Assembly (NCBI GenBank): GCA_002478265.1 | Contig: DLNC01000011.1 | Coordinates: forward strand, 1 to 37,243 | Length of the DNA stretch: 37,243 nucleotides | Direction of reading: 5' to 3' | Origin: Syntrophaceae bacterium UBA7520 | GTDB taxonomy: Bacteria; Desulfobacterota; Syntrophia; Syntrophales; Smithellaceae | Part shown: piece after piece, positions 8,136-16,771 of the stretch | How positions within the stretch are numbered: the first letter of the stretch is position 1 | Layout of the letters: each line of letters begins with the position of its first letter | Program-made: the position numbers and the translations under genes | The notes under the pieces: generated by a model | What the model saw: only the letters and a program-made list of their open reading frames with translations | Databases searched by the model: none | Told to the model about the DNA's origin: nothing

Positions 8136-9200
8136 CTACTTTTGCAGCCAGCCGGACATTTTTTTCGCCTCCTCGTTCCATCCGGGCTGAAAGCGCGCTT
8201 GCAGAAAAGCCGCGAAGAGATCGTCCATAATTTTTACCGCTCCTTCTATGAGATAGATTCTTTCCAGCAGCGCGCCTTCTTTGTCCTGCCGGCTCTCCGT
8301 TGTCCCCATTGACGGAATTTTCAGGGACTGAAAATCAAACGTATCCGCTTTGAAAATAAATTCCCATTCGTTTTTGTCGTGCATCAGCATGATGCCCGCT
8401 TCTTTGACTTTTTTCCCCAGGCGCAGCGCCTCTTTAGCTTCTTTCAGCTCGGCGTGCAGGCCAGAGCAGACAACGCCCTGCGCGTATTCGCCTTCGCCCG
8501 CCTCAAGCGCGATTCTTTTCACAAAGTGAAGCTCTGCTTCATCGGATTGGGCAAGCGTGATTCTGCCGTCACGCTGCTGGGCCTTGAACCAGAGCCAGGT
8601 TAGAAATTCACGGCCGATTAACGAAACGGTTTCTCCCGTTTCCGCTCGGACCGGCTTGTTTATCAGGTCCTGCGGGAGGAGTCGTTTCAGGTTTAGCGAA
8701 AAAGTATTTTTGAAAAGTCCGGTGAAATCATCGGCCACTTTATCGGCCAGCGAGGAGAAATAAACCGTCTTTTTACCCAACGACCACAAAACGTCGTAAA
8801 AGGAAGGAATGGCTTCCTGCCGGGCAAGAATTTCCGTTTCTATCTTTTCTTTGAGCGTCGCCGCCGTTTGCTTGCCGATTCTTTCGCTGCCGCTTTGCGC
8901 CAGATGGCGCCTTTCTTCCTCCATCAGTTTCAGTTTCAGCAGTTTCGGGGAAATGAGCTTATGATCAATGCGCAGGGAAAAAATCAGGTAATCGCCCAGA
9001 CTGTAGCTGGCTTGTTTGAAATCCGCGTCGAGCACGTCGGTGAGAGACACCCAGCCCATGTTTTTTTCCCGCGTGGATTTTGTTTCCTGCCGATAAGCGT
9101 TGGCCTTTATCTGTCTGTCCGTAAAAGCCGGAAAATTTTTTGGCAAAGATTCTTCGGCCTGAAAGCGCATGAAAGTAAAATTTCCTTTGAGTAATCCCAT
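8136..9200 (-). CDS. rdgC: RdgC-like recombination-associated protein
   Basis: A 354-residue protein that fits the RdgC family, ring-shaped DNA-binding proteins that modulate RecA-dependent recombination and replication restart in proteobacteria. The N-terminus MGLLKGNFTFMRF and the GWVSL segment (about 45-50) match the family pattern, and LTWLWF lies in the middle, where RdgC has a conserved tryptophan-rich block. It is longer than the E. coli protein (about 300 residues), as deltaproteobacterial members tend to be. I chose the ATG at 9200, preceded by GAGGTG at seven bases. A start eight codons upstream has no ribosome site. The gene is divergent from nadK-recN, and recN is also a DNA-repair gene. 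Assigned from overall pattern rather than catalytic residues. Confidence 0.75.
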   Translation of the reverse strand: MGLLKGNFTFMRFQAEESLPKNFPAFTDRQIKANAYRQETKSTREKNMGWVSLTDVLDADFKQASYSLGDYLIFSLRIDHKLISPKLLKLKLMEEERRHLAQSGSERIGKQTAATLKEKIETEILARQEAIPSFYDVLWSLGKKTVYFSSLADKVADDFTGLFKNTFSLNLKRLLPQDLINKPVRAETGETVSLIGREFLTWLWFKAQQRDGRITLAQSDEAELHFVKRIALEAGEGEYAQGVVCSGLHAELKEAKEALRLGKKVKEAGIMLMHDKNEWEFIFKADTFDFQSLKIPSMGTTESRQDKEGALLERIYLIEGAVKIMDDLFAAFLQARFQPGWNEEAKKMSGWLQK

Positions 9201-9222
9201 AATATTCACCTCGTCGGCGCGC

Positions 9223-9252
9223 AACCTATCTGAAAAATCCCGTGGCTGTCAA
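9223..9252 (-). promoter_or_regulatory. Candidate sigma70-type promoter for rdgC
   Basis: On the minus strand a perfect TTGACA (9252-9247) is followed after 18 bases by TAGGTT (9228-9223), about 23 bases before the rdgC start. The -10 is weak. It lies in the divergent 178-base gap between rdgC and nadK. Confidence 0.4.
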
Positions 9253-9378
9253 GATTTTATCCTTGCCGGGGCAGGCGAGGAATTTACTGCTGATGAACTT
9301 GGCCAAAACACTTATTTATTACGTAGACATCAGGTTTTTTTTATGCTAGTCAGCTTGATATTCCGAGGTAAAAAACCC

Positions 9379-10284
9379 ATGAAAATCCGCAGAATCGGCA
9401 TGGTGGCCAACGTCGAAAAGCTGAAAATTGCCCGGCACGTCGGAGCGCTGAAAAAGTGGCTCGAAAAAAAAGGTGTTGAAGTATTGCTACAGGAAGAAAT
9501 CGCCGGGAAGATGCGCCTGGCGCGGGGACTGAGCTGGAACGAGTTAGGCAAGAAAGCGCAGCTGCTGGTCGTTTTGGGAGGCGACGGAACAATGCTGCGC
9601 ACGGCGCGCCACGTTGCCCGCTATCAAGTGCCGATCGTGGGCATTAACATGGGTAGTTTCGGTTATCTGACGGAAGTCAATCTTAATGAAATGCATGACG
9701 CGCTCGAGCTGATTCTGCGCGGTAAGTTTGCCGTGGAGAAAAGAATGATGCTCTCGGTGCTGATAAAAAGAAGCGACGGCTTAATCAAGGCCGGCGACGC
9801 GCTTAACGACGTGGTCATCAATCGCGGCAACCTTTCACGGATGACCGAGTTGGAAACTTCGGTCAACAGCGAATATCTCACCACCTATAAAGCCGACGGG
9901 TTGATCGTCTCCACTCCCACCGGCTCCACGGCATACTCCCTTTCGGCGGGCGGCCCGATAGTTTTTCCTGATCAGGATTTGATTATCATCAACCCCATCT
10001 GCCCGCACACGCTGACCAACCGGCCGATAATTTTTCCGCCCGAGGCAGTTTTGGATATCACTATCTGGTCCAAAGGCAAAGGCGCCACGGTGACGCTGGA
10101 CGGACAGGAAACCTATCAGATAAAATCAGGCGACGCTGTGATAATAAAAAAATCAAGGCACGTGGTGAAGCTGATTCTCTCGCCACACCGCAACTACTGG
10201 GAAATTCTGCGTTCCAAACTGAGCTGGAGCGGATTGCCTGCCGGAGCGGAGAAAAGAAAAAATGCTGAACGATCTGAGCATTAA
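9379..10284 (+). CDS. nadK: NAD kinase
   Basis: Phosphorylates NAD+ to NADP+ with ATP (or polyphosphate) in the cytoplasm. The 301 residues have the family signature VVLGGDGTMLR with GGDG at 67-70 (catalytic Asp69), GIN.GSFGYLTE at 88-99, LND..INRG at 142-150 (NAD ribose binding) and ADGLIVSTPTGSTAYSLSAG at 172-191. I place the start at the ATG at 9379, with GAGGT nine bases upstream. The frame stays open leftward to 9169, but those 70 residues do not resemble NAD kinase and overlap the rdgC start. The end overlaps recN by 23 bases, the usual nadK-recN pairing in bacteria, indicating translational coupling. Confidence 0.95.
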   Translation: MKIRRIGMVANVEKLKIARHVGALKKWLEKKGVEVLLQEEIAGKMRLARGLSWNELGKKAQLLVVLGGDGTMLRTARHVARYQVPIVGINMGSFGYLTEVNLNEMHDALELILRGKFAVEKRMMLSVLIKRSDGLIKAGDALNDVVINRGNLSRMTELETSVNSEYLTTYKADGLIVSTPTGSTAYSLSAGGPIVFPDQDLIIINPICPHTLTNRPIIFPPEAVLDITIWSKGKGATVTLDGQETYQIKSGDAVIIKKSRHVVKLILSPHRNYWEILRSKLSWSGLPAGAEKRKNAERSEH

Positions 10285-11965
10285 AAACTTTGCCATTATT
10301 GACGAGCTTAATGTTTCCTTCAGTGAAGGGCTTAACGTTATTTCCGGCGAAACCGGCGCGGGAAAATCCATCATCATCGGCGCGGTCAGCCTTCTTCTGG
10401 GCGAGCGCGCCACATCCGACATGATCCGTTCGCAGACGGATTCCGCGGTGGTGGAAGCGCTTTTTAATATCGGCGGTTATAAAGAGCTGCGCCGGAAACT
10501 CGCGGAAATGGGATTTGCCGATTCCGAGGAGCTGGTAATCCGCCGGGTGATTTCCCGTTCGGGTAAAAACAAGGCGCTTATTAACGGGCAAATGGCCACG
10601 CTGGCAAACCTTGCCGCCATTAGTGAATCGCTTATCAATATCTGCGGGCAGCATGAACATCAGGTGATCTTGAACGCGGAAAATCATATCGATATCCTCG
10701 ATGAATTCGGCGGCTGCCTGGATCTCTTTAATCAATACGCTCTGGTTTACGGCCGCTACATGGAAATAAAAGCCCAGATAAAAAAATTGGAAGATTTGCG
10801 GCATAGCCGTGAAGAAAAAACGCAACTGCTCAAATTTCAGCTGAAAGAAATCACGGATATAAATCCGCAGCCGGAAGAAGACAATCTGCTGGCTGACGAA
10901 AAAAAAGTGCTCGTCAACGCCCAGAAGCTTGTTGATCTGGCCGGGCAGGCCTATGATTTGCTTTACGGCGATAAGGATTCCGCCTGCGTTAAAATCAAGG
11001 AAGTGCAAAACCAGGTCAGGCAGATTAAGAATATCGACGCTTCGCTTATGCTTGCCGATACGGATATCGAAGCCAATTTTATTTCGTTGCAGGAAGCGGC
11101 GCTGGCGCTGCGCGACTACAGCAAAAAACTTTTTTTCGACCCGGAGCGCCTTGCCCAAATCGATGAGCGTCTGGAAATGCTGGGCAGGTTAAAGCGCAAG
11201 CACGGCGGCACCATGGAAAGCGTCATGCTGCAGAAACAGAAAATCGAAGAAGAGTTAAGGCAGGTCTTTTCCGTGGAAGAGGAACTGGAAAAACTGGCGA
11301 AGGAGGAGGCTGCGGTAGGCGATGATCTGAAAAAAAAGGCGCTGGTTCTTTCCGAACGCCGCAAAGAAGCGGCGGCGACGCTCAAGAGCGCGGTGGAGCG
11401 CGAAATCCATGAACTGAATATGCCGCACGCTTCCTTTGAAGCTTTATTCAAAAAAGACGCGGCACGGCAGAGTGTCGAAAACTACGGGCCTAAGGGCGCC
11501 GATGAAATAGAATTTTATCTGGCGGCCAACGCGGGCGAAGACATGAAGCCACTCAACAAAATAGCGTCCGGCGGCGAACTTTCGCGCATTATTCTGGCGC
11601 TGAAAAATGTTCTGGCGCGCACCGGCTCCGTGGCGACGATTATTTTTGACGAAGTGGATAACGGCATTGGCGGGGCCACGGCGGAAATCGTGGGCAGAAA
11701 ACTGAAAGATGTTTCCGCCAACCATCAGGTGATCTGCATCACGCACCTGCCGCAGATCGCCTGCTACGGCGAGGCGCATTTATATGTATCCAAAAAAATC
11801 GCCAAGGGCAGGACGACAACGTCGGTGGAAAAGCTCGATGAGGAACAGAAGGTGGAAGAAATCAGCCGCATGCTCGGAGGAGTGGATGTGACTGAAACGA
11901 CAAGAAAGCACGCGCGTGAAATGATAAGTGGTTCGAAAATATCGCAGAGCGGGAAAGACCAATAA
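10262..11965 (+). CDS. recN: DNA repair protein RecN
   Basis: An SMC-like ATPase of 567 residues acting in double-strand break repair. Walker A is GETGAGKS at 29-36. The ABC signature is SGGELSR at 436-442. Walker B is TIIFDEVDNGIGG at 459-471 with Asp463 and Glu464, followed by THLPQIA at 494-500. Between ~160 and ~385 is the coiled-coil arm, rich in Glu, Lys and Leu. Length is normal for RecN. It starts inside the end of nadK (23-base overlap) and stops two bases before the next gene, so it is the middle of a tight operon. No LexA-type operator was recognised upstream of the operon. Confidence 0.95.
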   Translation: MLNDLSIKNFAIIDELNVSFSEGLNVISGETGAGKSIIIGAVSLLLGERATSDMIRSQTDSAVVEALFNIGGYKELRRKLAEMGFADSEELVIRRVISRSGKNKALINGQMATLANLAAISESLINICGQHEHQVILNAENHIDILDEFGGCLDLFNQYALVYGRYMEIKAQIKKLEDLRHSREEKTQLLKFQLKEITDINPQPEEDNLLADEKKVLVNAQKLVDLAGQAYDLLYGDKDSACVKIKEVQNQVRQIKNIDASLMLADTDIEANFISLQEAALALRDYSKKLFFDPERLAQIDERLEMLGRLKRKHGGTMESVMLQKQKIEEELRQVFSVEEELEKLAKEEAAVGDDLKKKALVLSERRKEAAATLKSAVEREIHELNMPHASFEALFKKDAARQSVENYGPKGADEIEFYLAANAGEDMKPLNKIASGGELSRIILALKNVLARTGSVATIIFDEVDNGIGGATAEIVGRKLKDVSANHQVICITHLPQIACYGEAHLYVSKKIAKGRTTTSVEKLDEEQKVEEISRMLGGVDVTETTRKHAREMISGSKISQSGKDQ

Positions 11966-11967
11966 AA

Positions 11968-12429
11968 ATGATGTTGAGAAAAGCGCGCATTGATGATGTC
12001 AAAAGCATCCACCGCCTGATCAATACGGCGGCGGGAAAAGGTGAAATGCTGCCGCGGTCACTCATGGATATTTATAATTCGCTGCGGGATTTTTTTGTTT
12101 TTTACGACGAGGAAAAACAGCAGGTGGCCGGCATCTGCGCGATGAATATTATCTGGGAAAATCTCGCGGAAATCCGCTCGCTTTGCGTGGAGGAAGAATA
12201 CCGCGGCAAGGGCCTGGGCAAGGAGCTGGTGGAAGCATGCATCTCGGAGGCCATCACCCTGGGGCTGTTTAAAGTATTTACGCTTACCTACAAGAAGGAC
12301 CTTTTTGCCAAGCTCGGATTTAAGGAGGTCGATCGCTCCACCTTGCCGGAAAAGATCTGGTCGGACTGTTTCCGCTGTTCCAAATATCCGGATTACTGCG
12401 ATGAAACAGCGATGATTATGGAGCTATGA
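11968..12429 (+). CDS. GNAT N-acetyltransferase, short N-acetylglutamate-synthase-like
   Basis: A 153-residue acetyl-CoA-dependent acetyltransferase. The acetyl-CoA loop is EEYRGKGLGKEL at 76-87 after IRSLCVE. The C-terminal run FAKLGFKEVDRSTLPEKIW..CFRC.KYPDYCDETAM is characteristic of the short ArgA-type acetyltransferases that can make N-acetylglutamate for arginine synthesis. No other arginine gene is nearby, so this is likely but not certain. It starts two bases after the recN stop (an ATG codon one codon later is also possible) and its TGA overlaps the mltA ATG by four bases, so it is translationally coupled on both sides. Confidence 0.85.
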   Translation: MMLRKARIDDVKSIHRLINTAAGKGEMLPRSLMDIYNSLRDFFVFYDEEKQQVAGICAMNIIWENLAEIRSLCVEEEYRGKGLGKELVEACISEAITLGLFKVFTLTYKKDLFAKLGFKEVDRSTLPEKIWSDCFRCSKYPDYCDETAMIMEL

Positions 12430-13616
12430 AATTAATCTTTAATTTTTTGCGCTGGGCGCTCATCTGCGCTGTTTTTTCCGGTTGTATGCGCGCCATGCCG
12501 CAAATCCCTTCACCGTCCCCCGAGAAACCGCTGGCGCATTTTTATCCGGTTGATGCCTCCCGCGTGGAATTCGCCGATGACCTTGACTTTGCCCTGCTGG
12601 AGGCGGCAATCGAACGCAGCATCAATTACTATGAGAACGCGGGCAGCCAGAAAATATATCAGATAGCAGGTCGGCAGGTAGATGCGGCAAAATTAAAAGA
12701 GACGCTTATCGCTTTTAATGAAGTAATCCGTCAGCCGCTGACGACTGAAGAACTTAAGCAAAAAATTTGCGCGGACTTTGATGTGTACGCCACTACCGGA
12801 AGTGATACGGATAAAAAAGCGCTTTTTACCGGGTATTACGAGCCATTGCTCGCCGGTTCGCTGACCCCGACCGAGAGATACAGATACCCACTCTACCGGC
12901 CGCCGCCGGATTTAATTGCCCGTAAAGAGGCAATGGGAGAAAATGTTATCGGCCGCGTGGAAAACGGCGACTTTGTCGCCTATTACAGCCGAGGCGAAAT
13001 AGATATCGATGGCATCCTGCGCGGCAAAGGTCTGGAACTTATCTGGGTTGATGACGCGGTAGAATTATTCACGCTGCACGTTCAGGGCTCCGGTAAAATC
13101 AGGCTGGAAGATGGAAGGCTTTTGACTGTTACCTACGCGCAGAATAACGGCCGCCCTTTTCGGTCTGTGACCCGGCATATGCTGGATACTGGCCGGATCA
13201 GCGGGCGTGAGGCCTCGTACCTTAACTTCAAGAACTTTTTAAAGCGGCACAGTGATGAAGAGCTTTTCAGAATTCTCAGCCACAACGAGCGCTATATCTT
13301 TTTCCGTTTTACTGATGGCGAGCCGGTGGGCTCATTAGGCGAACCGGTGACGCCGGACAGAACCATTGCCACCGATCCCGATTATTTTCCCGAAGGAGCG
13401 CTGGCTTTTATCCGCCTGCGCAAGCCGGTATTCGACGAGGGAGGAAATATTGCGCGCCGGATTCCTTTTTCGCGCTTTGTTTTAAGCCAGGATAAGGGTT
13501 CAGCCATCAAAGGCCCAGGCCGCGTTGATTTATTCTGTGGTTTTGGGGAAAAAGCCCGCGCCACCGCCGGCAGCCTCAAAGAACACGGCGAACTCTACCT
13601 GCTGATAAAAAAATAG
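12426..13616 (+). CDS. mltA: Membrane-bound lytic murein transglycosylase A
   Basis: An outer-membrane lipoprotein that cleaves the glycan strands of peptidoglycan, forming 1,6-anhydromuropeptides. The 396 residues begin with a signal peptide ending in lipobox FSGC (Cys20). The MltA domain (~130-270) shows FTGYYEPLLAGS, YPLYRPPPDL, and LHVQGSGKI at 217-225. The C-terminal 3D domain (~285-395) shows NERYIFFR, GALAFIRL and GRVDLFCGFG, where Asp368 is in the position expected for the catalytic aspartate. It overlaps the acetyltransferase gene by ATGA and is the last gene of the nadK operon. Its stop codon lies inside the left arm of a strong terminator. Confidence 0.93.
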   Translation: MKLIFNFLRWALICAVFSGCMRAMPQIPSPSPEKPLAHFYPVDASRVEFADDLDFALLEAAIERSINYYENAGSQKIYQIAGRQVDAAKLKETLIAFNEVIRQPLTTEELKQKICADFDVYATTGSDTDKKALFTGYYEPLLAGSLTPTERYRYPLYRPPPDLIARKEAMGENVIGRVENGDFVAYYSRGEIDIDGILRGKGLELIWVDDAVELFTLHVQGSGKIRLEDGRLLTVTYAQNNGRPFRSVTRHMLDTGRISGREASYLNFKNFLKRHSDEELFRILSHNERYIFFRFTDGEPVGSLGEPVTPDRTIATDPDYFPEGALAFIRLRKPVFDEGGNIARRIPFSRFVLSQDKGSAIKGPGRVDLFCGFGEKARATAGSLKEHGELYLLIKK

Positions 13617-13648
13617 CCATTCTCATAAGAGAGAATGGCTATTTTTTG
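13611..13648. terminator. Bidirectional intrinsic terminator between mltA and the subtilase gene
   Basis: Perfect 13-base inverted repeat: AATAGCCATTCTC at 13612-13624 and its complement at 13631-13643, with a six-base loop. It has an A-run before and TTTTTT after, so it can stop transcription from both convergent genes. The left arm contains the mltA TAG. Confidence 0.9.
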
Positions 13649-13671
13649 TTCTTAATTACGACGGTGTTGTT

Positions 13672-16206
13672 TTAACCTCGCGCCTTCAGTAGCATCAGTT
13701 TTCTCCGTGTTATCCAGAAAATAGCGGTGATCGTAATAATAAAAGCTATCATCAATAACAAGGTACTCCACACACCTAAATATAAACTCAAATAAGCGGC
13801 GCCGATTATCGGCATAAGGCCCGCGCGCGTCAGCAGTCGCAGGGCGCCGTTTTGCGCTATTATATCAGCAATGGGCGGGCTTAGTTTATAATATAAATTG
13901 ACCAATACCGTGCCGATACCGCTTTTAAGTAGATAGCGGTCGCGGAAATCTCGCAGGATCTGCACGTGACGTGTCATCGGCGAGCCGAAAGCCGCCGTGG
14001 CGATAAAGCACATATTGCCGCTGCTTCCCCCGCCGCCTCCGGGTGCGGGTGCGGCGTTTACTGTAAAGGTCGCTTCATTGGAAGTGCCGCCGCCGGGTGT
14101 TGTATTAAAAACCGTTACAGGGCGGGTGCCGGCGCCGGCAATGTCCGCCGCGGAAATATTCGCCGTCAGTTGCGTGAAGGAAACGAAGGAGGTGGTGCGT
14201 CCGGAACTGTTCCACCGGACAACGGAATCACCGGTGAATCCGCTGCCGTTGACGGTCAGGGTGAAAGCGGCGCCGCCGGCCGTCGCGTTGGAGGGAGAAA
14301 TGCCGCTGATTATCGGGACAGGATTTTCCGCAGTAATGGAGTAAGTCCAACTATTATTTGCTGGCGTAGGGTCAGGTACGGCGCTGCTGGCCGTGGCGGT
14401 ATGAACGATGCTTCCGGTGGTATACGGCGTTGCCGTAAAAGTGATGTTGACAGTGCCTGCGGCGGCAAGCGTCCCCAGATTGCAGGTTAATAAATTTCCC
14501 GATCCCGTGCATGTTCCCGCACTCGGGGTGGCGGAAATATTGCCGATGGTAGCGGTGCCGGATTGTACATAGGTGACGACCGTGGCTACGGCGCTATCCA
14601 GGCCGTTGTTTGTAACGGAAATCGTGTGGGAGAAAGGATCGCCAACCAGCAGGGTTGATGCGATCGGTGGTGAAGAAGTTACTTCAGCCAATACAAGATT
14701 GGCTTGATCAAGCGCGGAATCACGCGCAAGAGTTACCGCCGCCGCCGCGTCAATGATTCCCGCCCCGCAGGTTAAATTAGTGCAATCCAATCCTGTACCC
14801 GTGGGAAAAGTGCGCGCGGTGGATTGCATCAGCGCCAAAAGCACTCCCGGTGTTAGGCCGGGGTTTACCGACAGCATGAGCGATGCAATGCCGGAAACGT
14901 GCGGCGCGGCCATGCTCGTGCCATTATAATAAGCGTAAATATCGTTAGCCGGATTTGTTGTCCCATCGTTCAAAGTGGACAATACTCCGTTTGTTCCTTC
15001 GCCCCCCGGCGCGGCGATTTTGATTAACTCTCCGTAGTTGCTATAAGTTGCCCTGCCGCCGGCGCGGTTGGTCGCTGCCACGACAATCACGCCGTTGCAA
15101 CTGGCCGGTGTAAAATTGGCAACATTATCAGTTTCATTGCCTGCGGAGACAACAACCGTGGCCCCTGCGGCAACAACTTCCTCGATAGCCGCTTGCCAAG
15201 CCGGGTAATTAGAACAAGCTCCGTCGCGTCCCAAGCTCAAGTTCAGCACCTTTGCCGGATTGCCGTTAGGTGGCAACCCATCAGTCAAACCTGCAGCCCA
15301 TCGCACCCCGTCAATAGCATCCGAATCAGACCCGCCGCATTTACCAAGCACGCGCACCGGCAGAATAGGGGAAAACCAGTTAACACCAGCCACGCCGGTG
15401 GTGTTATTGGAGTTGGCGCCGATAGTACCTGCCACATGTATGCCATGCCATGTACTGTTTTGTGGCCAACATCCGAAAAAATAACTTTCTGGGTCAGTGC
15501 TTTCTCCAATTGTTACCCAGTTGCCCGGATCGGAGGGATCATCGTCGCGTCCTGTGCCGTCATTGGCGACTAATGCATCGCTGATGAAATCATACCCGGG
15601 CCTGATGCGTGTAGAATCAATATCTTCATGAGTCAGTATGCCGCTATCCACGACGGCGATAATGACGCTGGCGAGCCCTGTGGTTATATCCCAGGCCGGC
15701 GGAAGGTTTACGCCGCCCGGTTCGTTGTCGGTCGCAGGAGGATATTCTTTATAGTGCCACTGATTGACATATCCCGGATCATCAGGAACCAACATTGGAA
15801 AGATTCTTCTATCCGGCTGGGCGTAGAGAACATAGGGGTTGGATTTGAGTTTGCGGACAATTTCTTGGGCTTCATCCAAAGTCATGCGGCGCGGCAGTTT
15901 GAGGACTTGGCCGTCACCCGACATAAAACGCTTATGCCGCAGCGTAAGGCCGGCGGAAGCGTTGAGCGAACTCAGGCGATCATTAATCATCACATTGGCG
16001 TTAAGTCCGGCTTTATGTGCGCTGCGGACAAAAGCCGGGTTGCGGTATTTGACGATAATCTGGTCGGTATAGTTGTATTTCTCGTAAAGCCGCGCGGAGG
16101 AGTATTTTTTACCGCCCGCCGGAAAGGAATTAGTTCCGGATACCGTCCATCCGGTCAATAAAATCAGCGCGCATAAAATTGTAAAATAAATCCATTTTCT
16201 ATTCAT
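13672..16206 (-). CDS. Secreted subtilisin-like (S8) serine protease with DUF11-like, IPT/TIG and CFI-box C-terminal segments
   Basis: An 844-residue exported endopeptidase precursor. In order: signal peptide (~1-25); propeptide-like region (48-134, from QIIVKYRN to YAQPDRRI); S8 catalytic domain (~155-495) with Asp187 (IIAVVDSGI), His254 (WHGIHVAGTI; the usual HGTH is HGIH here), oxyanion Asn357 (SAGN) and Ser431 (NGTSMAAPHVSG); a DUF11/CARDB-like beta domain (~502-625); an IPT/TIG domain (~629-716); a Pro/Gly-rich linker; and a tail beginning MCFIATAAFG at Cys733, ending in one membrane helix (~812-833) and basic residues. That tail matches the CFI-box C-terminal sorting type. I chose the ATG at 16206 because GAGG sits eight bases upstream; a GTG three codons earlier overlaps the previous stop. 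It follows the small propeptide-like gene by five bases. The substrate is unknown. Confidence 0.92.
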   Translation of the reverse strand: MNRKWIYFTILCALILLTGWTVSGTNSFPAGGKKYSSARLYEKYNYTDQIIVKYRNPAFVRSAHKAGLNANVMINDRLSSLNASAGLTLRHKRFMSGDGQVLKLPRRMTLDEAQEIVRKLKSNPYVLYAQPDRRIFPMLVPDDPGYVNQWHYKEYPPATDNEPGGVNLPPAWDITTGLASVIIAVVDSGILTHEDIDSTRIRPGYDFISDALVANDGTGRDDDPSDPGNWVTIGESTDPESYFFGCWPQNSTWHGIHVAGTIGANSNNTTGVAGVNWFSPILPVRVLGKCGGSDSDAIDGVRWAAGLTDGLPPNGNPAKVLNLSLGRDGACSNYPAWQAAIEEVVAAGATVVVSAGNETDNVANFTPASCNGVIVVAATNRAGGRATYSNYGELIKIAAPGGEGTNGVLSTLNDGTTNPANDIYAYYNGTSMAAPHVSGIASLMLSVNPGLTPGVLLALMQSTARTFPTGTGLDCTNLTCGAGIIDAAAAVTLARDSALDQANLVLAEVTSSPPIASTLLVGDPFSHTISVTNNGLDSAVATVVTYVQSGTATIGNISATPSAGTCTGSGNLLTCNLGTLAAAGTVNITFTATPYTTGSIVHTATASSAVPDPTPANNSWTYSITAENPVPIISGISPSNATAGGAAFTLTVNGSGFTGDSVVRWNSSGRTTSFVSFTQLTANISAADIAGAGTRPVTVFNTTPGGGTSNEATFTVNAAPAPGGGGGSSGNMCFIATAAFGSPMTRHVQILRDFRDRYLLKSGIGTVLVNLYYKLSPPIADIIAQNGALRLLTRAGLMPIIGAAYLSLYLGVWSTLLLMIAFIITITAIFWITRRKLMLLKARG

Positions 16207-16211
16207 CACGT

Positions 16212-16634
16212 TCACCTCATTTTATTGTTTTGGTGTCTGATAATTCTGTCCTGCTGAATATATATAATTTCCGGCCTTTGGGAAAGCCGCTTGATTATTT
16301 CTTTCAGCGCCTCTTCATCGGGCACATTGGCTACGGTAAATACGTGCGCGCCGCCGGACATCGGCCTCAGGTAAGTTAATTCAGCGTTGGCATAACGAGA
16401 TAATTGCCTGATAAAGTTGCCTTCCGCGGGGTGGGTGATATTATCGCGAAATTTGATGATAATTTGTGCCCTTCTGATATTTTCCGCCTGCTGTTGGTTT
16501 TGCTTTTCGGCCAGAGTGCCCGACCCTGCCGCCTGAGCAGGAGTGGTTGTTGTCAGCAAACTAACGCAAATAAATAATGATAAAAGCCCCGATATTAGGG
16601 TGAACTCAGGATGCGCGTTGGCGATTATTTTCAC
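16212..16634 (-). CDS. Exported stand-alone subtilase-propeptide-like (inhibitor I9-like) protein
   Basis: A 140-residue exported protein with a signal peptide (LISGLLSLFICVSLL..., likely cut after AQA, ~residue 35). Its mature part (~56-135) aligns by eye with the propeptide of the protease downstream: AQIIIKFRD against DQIIVKYRN, LRPMSGGAHVF against HKRFMSGDGQVL, and EALKEIIKRLSQRPEIIYIQQDRII against a similar DEAQEIVRKLKSNPYVLYAQPDRRI run. Propeptides of this fold act as intramolecular chaperones and tight inhibitors of subtilases. I infer that this protein chaperones or inhibits the neighbouring protease in the periplasm or outside. The start is a GTG at 16634 with AGGTG eight bases upstream. 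The stop lies five bases before the protease ATG, so the two are co-translated. Confidence 0.82.
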   Translation of the reverse strand: MKIIANAHPEFTLISGLLSLFICVSLLTTTTPAQAAGSGTLAEKQNQQQAENIRRAQIIIKFRDNITHPAEGNFIRQLSRYANAELTYLRPMSGGAHVFTVANVPDEEALKEIIKRLSQRPEIIYIQQDRIIRHQNNKMR

Positions 16635-16771
16635 AATATCGCACCTGCAATTAGATATTTTTAAAACTAGATGCTGTTGTCGGCTGCTAAGCGTAATTAA
16701 TATGTATAATTAAATACAATAACCGCTTGATTATTGTCAACACGAAAGTAAAAATCTTCCCATATGGACTG

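Noticed and set aside
8136..9200. A toxin-antitoxin or phage origin for the rdgC region
   Set aside because: The gene has normal composition and no phage or toxin neighbours; an RdgC-like housekeeping role fits better.
9169..9378. A 70-residue N-terminal extension of NAD kinase
   Set aside because: It does not resemble the family, overlaps the divergent rdgC start, and the ATG at 9379 has its own ribosome site.
13966..14490. A 174-codon plus-strand frame antisense to the subtilase
   Set aside because: It is the shadow of the Gly/Ala/Thr-rich protease coding strand and has no domain or ribosome site.
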